From: Taudactylus pleione
Lineage: Eukaryota; Chordata; Amphibia; Anura; Myobatrachidae
Length of the DNA stretch: 64,000 nucleotides
Assembly: GCA_031769625.1 (NCBI GenBank)
Contig: JAUIMM010000088.1
Location: 8,871,501-8,935,500, forward strand
Reading direction: 5' to 3'
This document shows, one piece after another, positions 33,244 to 44,255 of the stretch. The number at the start of each line of letters is the position of its first letter. The stretch's first letter is position 1. The notes under the pieces are model-generated. The model worked only from the letters and a program-made list of their open reading frames with translations, made no database searches and was not told the DNA's origin. The position numbers were made by a program, and so were the translations under genes.

Positions 33244-33246
33244 TCA

Positions 33247-33686
33247 GGGCCTGATTCAGAGGCGCTCGCAAAAAGCGAGAGTTCGCTCTGAATCAGGACG
33301 GCCACTTTTTTTTTTTTCGGCATCCTGGCGTCTCGCTGAGCTGTGGGTGACCGCCCACAGCTTTAGCATGCGGCCAGATGATGGTAGCGACCATCGGGAC
33401 CATTGTGGTAGGGTCTCGTCTGCCGCAAGCACCAGTGAGCTTCCGCCTCTAATAGAGCCAGAAGCTCATTACTGACGTCACTGGTGATGTCAGTAGGGAT
33501 GCCCACAAATGGCAGGCGTTCCTTCAAGAACACCTCCGTTTGTCCAGCCACCCCCCCCCCACCCCGCCTACAAAACTGGGCGAGCTGTTGATCAACATCG
33601 ACAGCCGCCCCATTTGTAGCGAGCTCCAGAGCGAAAGAATTATGCACAACCATCAACCCACTTGAGAGCGGGTCTGAATCAGGTCC
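33247..33686 (+). mobile_element. Harbinger-type MITE, GGGCCTGATTCAGA family
   Basis: 440 bp, GGGCCTGATTCAGAGGCG to GGGTCTGAATCAGGTCC; flanks TCA (33244-33246) and TCG (33687-33689), a one-base-decayed TSD. Left end hairpin (TGATTCAGAG-CTCTGAATCAGG). Inner palindrome TGACGTCACTGGTGATGTCA. Confidence 0.88.
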
Positions 33687-33707
33687 TCGGCTCATTTATT
33701 CAGTCTG

Positions 33708-34012
33708 CATTTAGGTGACAGTGTGCACTAAACCATGGCAACCAATGTGCAATCTGCACTAAACGGACCAAATAAGTGGCACATTTCTCTACTTTTTTCT
33801 TTTTTATTTGCGACTGCCCACCAGGGGGCAAGCTCTGAGCAAGAATGAATGAGTAACGAGGGTGCGTATGCATGTTAATGAGATTAATCATTACCATGCA
33901 GCGTATTGCGCCACTTCCTCCATCTTCTGGGCGCCATGATCCACTGTCACCTTTTCTCCAATTTTCAACTGCTGATTGATTGCAATAGTTTAGTGCAAAT
34001 TTACACCTAAAT
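33708..34012. mobile_element. MITE with TTTAGGTG ends carrying a CTCF-like site
   Basis: Left GCATTTAGGTGACAGTGTGC then ACTAAACCATGGCAACCAAT; right half is the decayed inverted form (TAGTGCAAATTTACACC). About 305 bp. The centre contains a CTCF-like motif at 33815-33833. Confidence 0.5.
33815..33833 (+). promoter_or_regulatory. CTCF-like motif
   Basis: TGCCCACCAGGGGGCAAGC matches the vertebrate CTCF consensus (TGGCCACCAGGGGGCGCTA) at 15 of 19 positions including the whole CCACCAGGGGGC core. Occupancy is unknown. Confidence 0.45.
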
Positions 34013-34581
34013 TCCATTCAGTGCTTTATAATGTTACATAATAGGTACAAGGAGCAAATCTAACTCTTGGTTACATTAACGCCTTTTATTTTTCTTTACT
34101 GTACAGTTTGTGTGATGGCAGCTCATGGTTAAGTCCTGTACTCTCTTGAAGCCATGTTAGGTTCTGTATGTCCCCTGCATAGTGTTACTTATCCTCCAGC
34201 AGTGTGTAGAATGTTGTCACAGAACTTCCTGCAGCTCTCTGTATATTGTTACGCCTGCTCCCTCTTGTGCTGTATATACAGTTTATAACCTCACTTGTTG
34301 TGGTGCTCTGCATACTGTCAGTGACCCTCTCCAGTGTACTTTCTCTGACCCTGCATCAATGGTCTGTATGTTCTCACTGTCCTGTTCCCCCACCAGTGCT
34401 CTGTCCTCTGTCATGCTGTGCTCAGTGTATGGATGTTGCCTTTAAAGGACATTATATAGAATTTAGGGTAAGATGAATTTATTCCACCATTCAGGTATTA
34501 GAAATGTTCCTTATACTGTAGCTTTGTCAGAGAGCAAATTAAATGAACCAGGGAATTCAGACAATAAGATTAATATGATAT
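34013..34581. other. Unassigned
   Basis: 34200-34440 is CT-rich with loose repetition of CTCTGT/CAGTGT words, perhaps a decayed minisatellite. No gene recognised. Confidence 0.35.
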
Positions 34582-35100
34582 ATCATACTTACCAACTCTC
34601 CCGTAATGTACAGGAGAGTAACGGATTTCTGGGGTCTCTCTCGTAGCCCCAAGAGAGTGGGCCAGCCTCCCGTATGTGGTCCCCTTCCCAATTGGCGGTG
34701 CAGGGGTTTGATGACACCAGATTCTTAACTAGACTTTTTGTTGCCCTGTGCCAGAGAGAGCATTGACGCCCCCCCATTTTACGGACATAAGATAGTGCAC
34801 CTGAAAAAAGGACCAGGGCCTAATGGGGAAGGGCCAGGGAAGAGATAGGGGAGGCCAGGAGATGCTGGGGATAATAGAAGAGGAAGCTACAAGTGAGAAT
34901 GATGGTAAATAGGAAAATTGACAGGCCCAAACAGCGCCCCCTGCCCTGCGGTGCCCTGTGCCATGGCACTGGTCGCACTACCCTAGTTACGGCCCTAGAT
35001 GACACCATTCACAATCGCGGTTTAGAACAGAGGGGATGGAGCCACGACTGCGGAACAATGTTACAGCGTCTCTGGTCCTGGCTATTGCACACATGCTTTT
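34582..35100. mobile_element. MITE with CATACTTACCAACTCTCCCG end, host of hAT insertion
   Basis: Left end ATCATACTTACCAACTCTCC, with inverted CCGTAATGTACAGGAGAG-type words; related to the element at 63388. Interrupted by the hAT insertion at 34718-34997 and continuing to about 35100, where the right end is lost. Confidence 0.45.
34718..34997. mobile_element. hAT-type insertion, perfect 8-bp TSD
   Basis: 280 bp starting CAGATTCTTAACTAG and ending CTAGTTACGGCCCTA, flanked by the exact 8-mer GATGACAC (34710-34717, 34998-35005). Inner inverted GCCCTGTGCCA words at both ends (GTTGCCCTGTGCC left; GTGCCATGGCAC right). TSD length and termini place it in hAT. Non-autonomous. Confidence 0.88.
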
Positions 35101-35130
35101 TGGCACAAACTTCAGATAGGTATGCTTCTT

Positions 35131-35454
35131 GGGGGTAATTCAATTCAATGCGATGATGAATAACCATGGGAGGGAGCTCCCGGAGCTATTCAATACACCG
35201 CGCTGTTTGCCTGGTCGGAATTGCTTAAGTCAGAAAATGCCGGTTCTCGCTACTTAACCTGGGTGTTTAGTCACGAGAACCGGCATTCTCCTAAAGTGCT
35301 GGCTAACAGCCGCATGGCCGGCACTTTTGTCAGAGTTCTCTTCGCATTCCCAGGGGGGTGCGAGAAGAAATCCTTTAGCCCGACCAAACAGCGCGTTGAA
35401 TTGAATAGCTGCGGGAGCTCCCTCCCGCGGCTATTCATCGCATTGAATTCCCCC
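35131..35454. mobile_element. Harbinger-like MITE, GGGGGTAATTCAATTC ends
   Basis: 324 bp with inverted ends GGGGGTAATTCAATTCAATG and the complement of CATCGCATTGAATTCCCCC; TSD CTT (35128-35130, 35455-35457). Inner inverted pairs GGGAGCTCCCGGAGCTATTC/GAATAGCTGCGGGAGC and GCCGGTTCTCG/CGAGAACCGGC. Open frames on both strands are shadows. Confidence 0.85.
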
Positions 35455-35457
35455 CTT

Positions 35458-35689
35458 ATCTTGTCCCCATTCTGCATCTGAACTCCCCCATCTGTACTAT
35501 TCAACTCATTACTGTTTGTTCATTGTGTAATTTGTACTTATGCTCTACCCCCTATTGTACGGTGATGCGGATCCTTTGTGGTGACTTTTAAATAAATATT
35601 AATAATGGATACATAACTTTAAAATATTATGCAGATCCCCTCTGGGGGTTCCGGACTGTAGATAGACTGTAATTACATAGACAATGTCT
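35458..35689. other. Unassigned
   Basis: Nothing recognised. Confidence 0.4.
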
Positions 35690-36012
35690 AGATGGACACT
35701 AGATGTTAGACAGTCAATAGTTAGACAGGGACAAAAGTTAGGCCCACTAAAGTTCGACATGTAAGAAGGTTGACAGGGTCAAAAATTTGATGTGAAAATG
35801 GTCGACACATAAAATTGGTTGACATGTTTTTGGTTTTTTTTAGGGTTAGGCACTTACCCAGACGGTTAGGGTTAGGCACCAAGAGTTAGGGTTAGGCACC
35901 AAGGGGAGAGTTAGGGTGAAGATTAGGGATAAAAATAAAATTAAATGTCGACCTTTTTTGTGTCGACAATTTTCATGTTGAACTTTTGACCCTGTCAACC
36001 TTTTGTCCCTTT
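35690..36012. mobile_element. GTCGAC palindromic element with TTAGGG core, copy 1
   Basis: Arms pair AGGGACAAAAGTTAG, GTTGACAGGGTCAAAA, GGTCGACACA at left with their complements at 35948-36011. Between them lie four GGTTAGGGTTAGGCAC-like units (35842-35905). The same organisation is seen at 45249-45656. No TSD found. Confidence 0.7.
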
Positions 36013-36014
36013 CA

Positions 36015-36212
36015 GCCAACCTCTGTCCTCGAGAGCTACTAACAGTTCACGTGTTCTAGACCACCTAGCTGGTGCACAGGTGTATTCATTACTCACTTAC
36101 ACATTTGAAAAGATCCACAGGTGGAGCTAATTATTTCACTTGTGATTTTGTGAGGAGACCTGGAAAACATGCACTGTTGGTAGCTCTTGAGGACCAGGGT
36201 TGGCTACCCCTG
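36015..36212. mobile_element. hAT MITE, GTAGCCAACC family
   Basis: Right end TTGAGGACCAGGGTTGGCTAC then CCCTGG, left end a decayed inverse (AGCCAACCTCTGTCCTCGAG). Contains CACAGGTG and GACCTGGAAAACATGC, the latter recurring as a fragment at 47027-47046. Confidence 0.6.
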
Positions 36213-37520
36213 GTCTGACATCTGGTGTCTACCTAGACATTGTCCATTGAATCATAGAGAACATTAATTTGTGTGGGAAGAACATGGCCTGTACATGTTG
36301 ACTGTGTTCCTAGTGCTTCTAAAAGTGCAAGTTACGTTTATTTTTACTCCACCCATAAATGTCAGTGCAGATCGGCATTCTCCATGATCAGCGTGAAGTC
36401 AGATTATATTTAAATAAAATGTTAATACTCGCATGAGAATGTAGGGGCTCATACACACTGCATAAAGTGTTAGCCTGCACGGTATTTAGTGGTGTCCATC
36501 ACACAGGGAATTTTGATCATTATATTTGGAGTGGACACTCCAGTACTGAATGCACAAAAAAACAGTACATGTTTTTATTCCAAGTTCATGTGATCTTAGG
36601 CGTGTTTGGAAGATGTGTTGACTGTAGAAATCAATGAACTCTACAATAACAGCCATGCACCGTGGTGACATAGCTAAATGTACTATATCAAAATATGTTT
36701 TATTATCTAGTGAGATTATAAAACATCAGTTTTAACTGGAAAATGAGAAACGGCACCAGTTGTACAATGGTTTGATCTTAGGATACACAGCCTGTGTTCC
36801 TGTGGGTAGAGATGAGCAAAATGTCACCGTTTACGTGAAATATATACATTTGGCCATACAATATTTTGTTGGTATTTGCCCTTTAGTGTTCTCAGTACTA
36901 CCCCAATAACGCAGCACAGCAGAATGAACTGACTGTTGTCGTTGCAGCAAATTCACTGCAATGCAAATTTTTAAATACAGCGTGGAATGGCCAAGCTAAA
37001 GCGAATCCTCCTGTGCCAATGCATGGCTCTATTTGTGCAATACAACGTAATTTTGCTTATGAAGATTAGTATGTGGACAGACCTGCAACTATGATTTGCC
37101 GACAACCTTGATTTATTTACTTGTTGGTGCACCAAATAATCTAAATGACTGAGTGGTGCGGAGCGGCAGTGTATTAGTTAAATTTCCTTCCATTTAAGTG
37201 GTTCAAGTCGGTGTGGGTCTCTAGGTCCCTTTAGTGTTGCATATACACAGATGTTCATAGCTGTGTATTACATCCGTTCTAGAACAGATAATTGGAATCA
37301 TAGATAACCGTGACAGCCAGATGGTCCATAGAAATGAAATATTGAAAAAGTAACACACAAGGTGCCCATCCTCCCAATACTGGTGCTGATTCAGGCAGCA
37401 GGGTCTTCACATGTAGAATGTGTTTTAATGGTGTGTACAGGTGAGTGTATGCAGAGATTACATTTCAGATGGATATCTTGCACCAAGGATGGGGTTGGTG
37501 CAAATCCATGCTTTATAGTG
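36213..37520. other. Unassigned unique DNA
   Basis: About 1.3 kb without recognisable repeats or coding signal. Confidence 0.4.
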
Positions 37521-37524
37521 TTAA

Positions 37525-37857
37525 GGTGCATACACACGCAACGATTTTTTGAACGATTATCAATAACGATATCGTTTATCATTCAATCGTTGAAAAAATC
37601 GTTCAGTTTCTGAGTTAAAATGATAACTATTATTGTTCATGCACGTTCACGTTTGTAGTGCAATCAGACTGACCAACTCATCGATTTTCAGTAAGGGAAT
37701 ATGCAAAAATCGTTTGTAGTTCAAAAAAATCGTTCATTACATTTAGTAAATGAATGATTTTAGTAAACGATTGTTAATTTTTCCCATGAAAGAAATGGAC
37801 GAAAATCATTTACTAAGATTGTTCATTTACTAAATCGTTGTATTTGTGTATGCAGCT
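37525..37857. mobile_element. TTAA-type MITE
   Basis: TTAA (37521-37524) then GGTGCATACACACGCAACGA; right end CGTTGTATTTGTGTATGCAGC then TTTAG. Interior is a run of AACGATT/AATCGTT words (GAACGATTATCAATAACG and others), so both halves can pair extensively. Confidence 0.8.
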
Positions 37858-37960
37858 TTAGCGACTAGTTTCACAAACTGATGAATAAGGTCAATGCAGC
37901 TGTACAGATGTGGGCAGCGTTACATACAGACGGAGATCCATGTTTATTTCTGTGCACTCA

Positions 37961-38484
37961 GGACCTCATTCAGAGGTGCTCGCAAAATACGAGCGCTCGC
38001 TCTGAATGAGGACGGCCGCATATTAAAAATGTTCCAGCCTCCTGGCCGCTCGCTAGGCTGTGGGTTACCACCCACAGCTTTAACGAGCGGCCAGGATGAT
38101 GGTCGCGATGGTCAAGACCCTCGCGACCATCGGGGCTTGCGACGAGACCCTTGTGGTAGGGTCTCGCCTGCCACAAGCCCCAGAGAGCTTCTGGCTTTAA
38201 TAGAGCTGGAAGCTCTCCCACTGACATCACTGGTGATGTCAGTGGGGCCGCCCACAAACGGCAGTCGTTCGCATGGGAACTCCTCCGTTTGTGAAGCCAC
38301 CCCCCCACCACGACTACAAAACGGGACGAGCTGTCGATCAACATCAACAGCCGCCCCTTTTGTAGCGAGACCCGGAGCAAAAGAATTTCTCTCTCGCTCC
38401 GGGGCTTGCGCACGCGCATTGCAGCCACTGCGTGTGCGCAGAGGCCAACATCGACCCTCTTGCGAGCGGGTCTGAATGAGACCC
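37961..38484 (+). mobile_element. Harbinger-type MITE, GGGCCTGATTCAGA family, longest ORF copy
   Basis: 524 bp, GGACCTCATTCAGAGGTGC to GGGTCTGAATGAGACCC, TSD TCA (37958-37960, 38485-38487). Left-end hairpin present. Inner GACATCACTGGTGATGTC and GGTCGCGATGGTC/GACCCTCGCGACC. It covers opposed open frames of 193 and 172 codons, which have no counterpart peptides in sister copies and are not genes. Confidence 0.9.
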
Positions 38485-38487
38485 TCA

Positions 38488-38844
38488 ATGCGGCCGACTC
38501 AAGTGTGACTGAACCAGCCTCGCTGTCTTTTTGTCACAAGTGTGTCATTTCCCTATCCACCAACACTGAACTCTTACCTTCCTGTGTCAAGGAAATTGCA
38601 TGTCATACAGTGATAGGATTGACATAAGAACCTTAAGTTGAAGCATTTGAAGCTATCTGACACCGTACATCAGATCCAGAGATTTGGTGTCAGTGCTCAC
38701 CACAAAGTGACGAGCACTGACATATTGACCGTTATTTACTAACATTTAATGCATGCACTAAACCATACCGTCCAATCATCAGTTATCAGTCCTATGGTTA
38801 GTTTGAGTTAGAGAATTAAATGTATTATCTACCAGTGTGTTTTT
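38488..38844. other. Unassigned
   Basis: Nothing recognised. Confidence 0.4.
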
Positions 38845-38990
38845 TTGGGTGTGTAGAACTCAGACCACCTGGAAGAAACCCATGCAAAGATGGAGAGAAT
38901 ATACAAACTCCACACTGTTAGGCCCCAGTGCTAACCACGAGAGAGAGAGAGAAAAAAATAAAAAATAAATAAAAAGAAGTTGCATCCAAT
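38845..38990 (-). repeat. Internal SINE fragment plus GA/A-rich tract
   Basis: GAAGAAACCCATGCAAAGATGGAGAGAATATACAAACTCCACACTG (38873-38918) matches the tRNA-related body of the SINE at 44256. It is followed by (GA)n and an A-rich stretch (38938-38978) and by ATCCAATCAGCTTCTAA, the tip of a CCAATCAG-family MITE cut by the next element. Confidence 0.65.
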
Positions 38991-39000
38991 CAGCTTCTAA

Positions 39001-39402
39001 TGCTGGCCATACACCAGACCAACTTTCCTCCAAACATGCAACTAGTTGGTTGGTTTGAATGAAAATCCGGTAACGCATGGGAGCAAATGACAATCAGCCA
39101 TTTGCTCCCAGTTACCGGAAAATGGATGAAAGCAGATTTAACCAACTTGCCTGAATGACCTTTTTCATGTTTGCAGTCGATCATATGGTTTTAAACACTG
39201 AAAAAAAGGACAGAAATTTTTTTTCAAATTGGTTAAATTTGTGTTTTTTAACCAATTTGTCTGAACAACCATTTTTGGCTATTTTCCAGTGTTTGCCAGC
39301 AAATGGACAATTGTCATTTGCTCCCATACATTACCAGGTTTTCATTCCAACCAGCCAGATTGGACAGATATCTGACAGAAAATTGTATAGTGGATGCCCA
39401 GC
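39001..39402. mobile_element. TTAA-type MITE
   Basis: Flanks CTAA (38997-39000) and TTAA (39403-39406); ends TGCTGGCCATACACCAGACC and the complement of TATAGTGGATGCCCAGC. Contains the repeated CAAATGACAATCAGC/AATTGTCATTTGCTCCCA palindrome of this family; an extra internal duplication of the ACCAATTTGTCTGAA region makes it about 85 bp longer than 17192 and 20020. Confidence 0.78.
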
Positions 39403-39573
39403 TTAACCCTCATCATCCCCAATGATGAGGATAAGTGGAAGGATTGGAGGAATGATTTGCCAGTATTGTATTACAGAATTGCAGGATCTTGGAGAAAATG
39501 GTTACATGTGGCAGCCAGCAGAGCTAGAAGGAGAGGCCCCTCTTAGTAAAATATTTTACCAGCTTAAGTGGAA

Positions 39574-39610
39574 GGACCAATCACAAGCTGCAATATCCTG
39601 TGATTGGTCC
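39574..39610. repeat. Perfect 12-bp inverted repeat, CCAAT-containing
   Basis: GGACCAATCACA and TGTGATTGGTCC separated by 13 bp. It could be a hairpin tip of an unrecognised MITE or a pair of opposed CCAAT boxes; flanking sequence is open for 87 codons on the plus strand (39422-39685) without a recognisable domain. Confidence 0.6.
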
Positions 39611-39689
39611 TCCTGCTCTCAGTTCTCAACCAGAGCTATTAGAGGAACTGAGGATCCTCACCAGCTCCAGGGTGAGCCAGTGTAGTAAA

Positions 39690-41460
39690 GGTTCACATGC
39701 TGGTGGTACAGCCGCTTAATTGTTACCTAATTTTTTTTAACAGTATCAACCTGCTGAAATACGGTATCATCTCCTCATTGTGCAGTTGCCAAATGCAGTG
39801 TACTGAGATCATTTATCTAATAGTGAGATAAATGAGTTGCTTGAAAACGGTGTTCTCATGTTTCCCAGCTGTGTTTCTACAAGGCCTCGATCAATGCTCC
39901 CTGCAGCTTATACAACAGTACAGCGATTTGCAGCTGGTCTGAAGGTCCCCCCCAAGGAGGTAAAACTCATCACTTATTTGGTCATCACTGGCAAATAGCA
40001 GACTCTTTTCTCCAGGCCTCCCAGAATACCATTTAAACCTCTCATGTAAAAATGTCCTATGCAAAACTATGGAAACTAAGGTTAGCGGTGATTTTTGATA
40101 TTATTGTAAAAGTGTAATTGTTTTTTTTTTTTTCGTTTTCAAAAACCTATATTTTCTCACACTTCAAAAAACTATTCTTACACAACTGTTAATTATATGC
40201 AGTTATACAGAGCAGGATAAATTTGTCACAGGGCCTGGGGGCCATGCACTTAGAGGTGGGCCTCCCAGTTGTCCAGAAACCCCCTGTCCCTTATCCAGCC
40301 AACATAATATATGCAGCAGTGAATGATCCTTCTGCCCCCTCCCCTGCTGGCATCCTATATGACACATGGGAGATGTAGCACCTGATGTTGTGATGTCCCA
40401 CATATGCAGGCAGGAGAGCTCACCTCTGCGCGGTACAGCACAGCATGGAAGACGGTAATGTGAATAGGGGCATGGTAGCTAATTATTTGGCTGTGGGGCT
40501 ATTTAATATAATAAAGGAATCAGGTTGGGTCTTATTGATTTAAGGGAGGAGTCATGGGCATATGAATCTAATACTATGGTGGTCTGTGGGGTAGAGTTTG
40601 GGGAGAAGGGGTCTATTTATTAAATGTGAATACTAACTCATGTTAGTGTTGGTCAGAACAAAATAGGTCTATTATTGAATATGAATGCTATTACTGAGTG
40701 ATAGAGGCTTGGATAGCACCCACTTTACATTCCCAGCGTGGTATGACCTAAACCTCAGCAACCTCTGGAATGTGCACAAGGCAATTAGTGTGTCACATTG
40801 TTACATTCTCTCAGAACCAGTGTAAGGTGTCAGTTGTAGCAGTCTAATTGCAGCACTGGAGTCTAAAGCTGTCACTGGACTAGAGGATACATGTTCCCAG
40901 CTGCCAGCCAATACGTATGTGTACATGATGCCACTGTGAGAGTGGTCTGTGCCTTTCTTTTGCTGGTGCTCTATTTATACCTTTCTGCACCCAAATATAT
41001 CAATATGCTTTTTTCCTGTCTACCAATTGTTATATATTTATCAACCACATACACCTCAATCCAAGGCAAAGACAACAATCCTCATATACCACCACATTTA
41101 ACTGTAGCAGTCCATTCTTCTCATACCATGTAAATGTCTCTACTAGAATCCCCTCACACTGTCGTTCCTGCATAGTGTTTGGTTTATTACCCAGCAAATC
41201 ACATGGCGTATTTTACTGTCCTTTTACCTTTTCTCACCATCTGTTCAACCACCCAGACTGGGACTTGGGAACGAGTTACCACCACTTAGTGTGGGACACC
41301 TCAATGGATCCACAACTACACTAGAGGACTCTGCACCAAGTGCCATCCATGGGGCCTCATTTACAATTAGGTGCAGCTCTGATCTGTCTGCACCTTATAG
41401 ATTTGCTCCCCTGCAGTGCAACAGGAGTTTGCCAAGGTACTGGATATATCACTAACGCTA
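39690..41460. other. Unassigned DNA
   Basis: Poly(T) at 40120-40134. No recognisable gene, RNA or bounded element over about 1.8 kb. Confidence 0.4.
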
Positions 41461-41800
41461 CGGGGGGAATTCAGTTGTTATAGATGCCCCTTGCTGGGCG
41501 TCTATATGAATAGGCTCCCGACTGAGTAATTCAATTGTTGCTCCATTCGGATGCCTAAAGCTGCAGGGGATGACAACACATTTCTTCTCGCAGCCTCTTG
41601 AGGTGCGAGAAGAAATGTGTCCAAATTCCAATTTTTCGGGTGCCCTAACCACTTCTTTAGACTGGTTTAGCCGCTGAGCTTTTGGCCATGATAGCTACTA
41701 GTTGGCGTCTGAAAAGTGAAACCATTGAATTGCTCCGTCGGGCACCTATTATTTTAGACGCCTATGAGGGGGTGTCTGTAATATTTGAATCGCAGCTTTC
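41461..41800. mobile_element. Harbinger-like MITE fragment, GGGGGGAATTCAGTTG end
   Basis: Left end GGGGGGAATTCAGTTGTTAT resembles the 35131 element. GAAGAAATGTGT-like and AGACGCC words recur inverted (ATAGACGCCC/GGGCGTCTAT; TTCTTCTCGCAGCC/GGTGCGAGAAGAA). The right terminus is uncertain. Confidence 0.45.
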
Positions 41801-41865
41801 ATGAGGCCCATGTTATCCAACTGAACAATAACCATATGATTCTATCGAGCATGTAACGGCAACAA

Positions 41866-42183
41866 CCCTTTTCCACAGCTGCAATAACCCGGGTTGCGGC
41901 TTAGTGGAAAAGGGTCCCAATAATATAATCCAGGTCCAGTGGCCCGGGAATCCAACCTGATCAGCGACCAGGGTTGGACACTGGAAGGACCTGGGTTAAA
42001 GGGCAGTGTAAGCCGTTAACCCGGGTCCCGTTTACAGCATGTGGAGATCTAGATTTCCTGAAGCCTGGAGGCAGAAGAGTTTCACTGCACTCTGCACTCT
42101 GGTGCAGTGCGAACGTTGCCGACTTGAGAATAACTCTCGTCGGTGTCGCGGTGTGAAAGAGGTCTGACCCGGTTTGGAAGCAG
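41866..42183. mobile_element. CCCTTTTCCACA-end MITE
   Basis: ACAACCCTTTTCCACAGCTGC and AACCCGGGTTGC, then GTGGAAAAGGGTCCC; right end GGTGTGAAAGAGGTC. Same layout as 29039-29465 (AACCCGGG, TTTACAC, GCGAACGTTGCCGACTTGAG parallel to CGGCACCGACTCGGG). Ends decayed. Confidence 0.6.
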
Positions 42184-42870
42184 GACCACCACTCTATATG
42201 AAGTGCACATGCAGATCACAAAGGGCAATCCCAATACTGTATTCCCATGGAACTCCATGAAGTTGTAAAGTGGATCAGTTAGTCCAACAAGTTTCTTTTA
42301 AGTTCTGCTCTTTCAGTGACCATGAGATAGTGCTACTTTACCATGTATCACGTAGAACTGACTAAACTTGGGATGCGGTTTGTTTGCTTTTAATTATACT
42401 ATTACATTTGATGGGCTTCTAAGAGAGTTTCAGCATCCAGCCAAAAGAATGGTCTTCTACTTTGGGAACTTCACGATGTACTTCTGTGGGTATAACTTCT
42501 ACCAGGGGTGAATAATTAGGTAGCTTTTTATCAATTCCAACCCGGTCAGTTTCTAAATAAACTGGTGGTACTTTTAAAATGTTGCTGCTTTAGCAACTCT
42601 TTGTCCTCTCACATAAACCACCACTGGCCTCAACTGCTGTGGGAATATATGTTATTTTATGTATTTGTCATAGTCAATGGAGATGCTACCAACAGATGCG
42701 TCTTTTCTTGTTTGTTTGTTTATTGACCCTAATGAGTTGCACTCAGTAAATCACTATATAACTGTTAAGGGACATATTTGAGAGTCCAATTTAAATCTTG
42801 AGCACTTTTTTCTTCTTGTTAAGATTGTTAATGGAAGTAAATTCCAGTAGTTGTTTTGTTGCAAATGGGT
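42184..42870. other. Unassigned
   Basis: Nothing recognised. Confidence 0.4.
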
Positions 42871-42871
42871 T

Positions 42872-44083
42872 GGGTATGGGATCCCGGCGGTCGGGATGCC
42901 ACCGGTCAGAATTCCGACAGCGGAATCCCGACAGTAGAATAAAGCTCCCCAAAACTAACCCTTACCCCTAACCCTCCCTTCCCGATGCCTAAACCTAACC
43001 TCCCGCACCCTAAACCTAACCGTCCCCCCTTACTGCCTAATCCTCCCCCTAGTACCTTAGCCTCCCCTAACCCCCGATGTCAGGCCCTGGTGTTGGTTGA
43101 CCTCGGTTGCAGGTGCAGTGGCCGGTGAGCTTGGGTGAGTTGATGGTAATAGATGACGAGGAAATATGTAAGCCTTCCTCATAGGCTACTCTCAGATGTT
43201 GACGAGACCTACCCTGAGGCGCGGACTCTAATCCACGTGATGGTATTCACCAGTGACCCCTCCAAGCGGGCTATGGGTTTTGCTGCACCAAGTGAACAGG
43301 TTGCGGCCCCCAGAGTAGGTATCTGAGAGAAGCGAGAAGACAAGGGATAGAACTAGGAATGTACTGGAGGAATATCTGCTATGATGAATCAGACACTGAT
43401 TAGCGATGGGAACAACTCTGGAGATCCAGATACTGTTTGTCACCAGTAGCTGCACTGGGATTCTAGACGCTGAATAGCTATGGGTAACCGCTTCGGTGAT
43501 CCTGATGCTGTATAGCAAAGGATAAGTAACTGGGTATCCAGATGCTGAATAGAGGTGGGTAACACAAGGAATGATCTCTGATAGAGAACACTAAAGAATA
43601 GTGTGGAGCTTAGGACGCAGTCTCAGCAAACAGTCACTAGAGATGCAAAGTTGCACAGGCAATTTCCTGTTCATGAAGCTGGACTTAAATACCCTTAGGT
43701 AGCTGGTCATTGGATGCAGAGATTAGCTGAATGACTGCAAGACTACCATTGGAGGGTCCTGATCAGATGACACAGACCAACATGGCTGTGCCAATGAGCG
43801 CGATAGCGACATGGAGACGCAGTATGGAATTTCTAGCAGACCCTGGGAAGAATCCTCCTTCCACTACTCACCCGCACGCCTGGCGTCTGACCGCCTTAGA
43901 GACCGAAGACGCTGGTACATAGGTGAGAAGTGGCCCATACCAAGCCGTAACCTAACACCCGATATTTAACTTCTGGATGCCGACGGTCGGATACTGGAGC
44001 CGGGATCCCGCCGCCGTCGGGATTCCTGTGCTGGTATTTAGACCGTCAGCATCCTGCATGCTGGGATGCTGACTACATCCCAT
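42872..44083. mobile_element. Telomere-like MITE, host of solo LTR
   Basis: Ends GGGTATGGGATCCCGGCGG and, inverted, GGGATGTAGTCAGCATCCC. Left part contains CCCTAACCCTCC and CCTAAACCTAACC runs (42955-43075). Interrupted at 43077 by the solo LTR; the remaining ~330 bp are similar in length to the copy at 19084. Confidence 0.7.
43078..43957 (-). mobile_element. Solo LTR, 5-bp TSD
   Basis: 880 bp. On the minus strand it begins TGTTAGGTTACGG and ends AGGGCCTGACA, the TG...CA of a retroviral or LTR-retrotransposon LTR. It is flanked by the exact 5-mer CCCGA (43073-43077, 43958-43962) and interrupts the telomere-like MITE cleanly. A TATTTAAG promoter-like word lies at 43687-43694 on the minus strand. 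No internal coding region remains, as expected after LTR-LTR recombination. Whether the parent was an endogenous retrovirus or a Gypsy/Copia-type element cannot be told from the LTR alone. Confidence 0.82.
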
Positions 44084-44255
44084 TGTAAATGACATTCACA
44101 GAGTCATTGGAAGGTAAGGATTGAGATAAAATTGTTATTAGTGGGGATATCTTGGCTTTCGTTATTAATAAATACAGGAGGATTGAGTTATATGTTGTAT
44201 ACAGTGAAATTGTGGTAAATGTTATCTGTGGATGGAGCCACAATAATTTTTTTTA

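Noticed and set aside
37894..38488. Opposed 193- and 172-codon open frames
   Set aside because: Lie almost wholly inside a Harbinger-type MITE with a defined TSD; sister copies do not keep the frames.
42955..43075. True telomere or chromosome-fusion scar
   Set aside because: The CCCTAA-like units are short, degenerate and recur at the same place within several dispersed MITEs.
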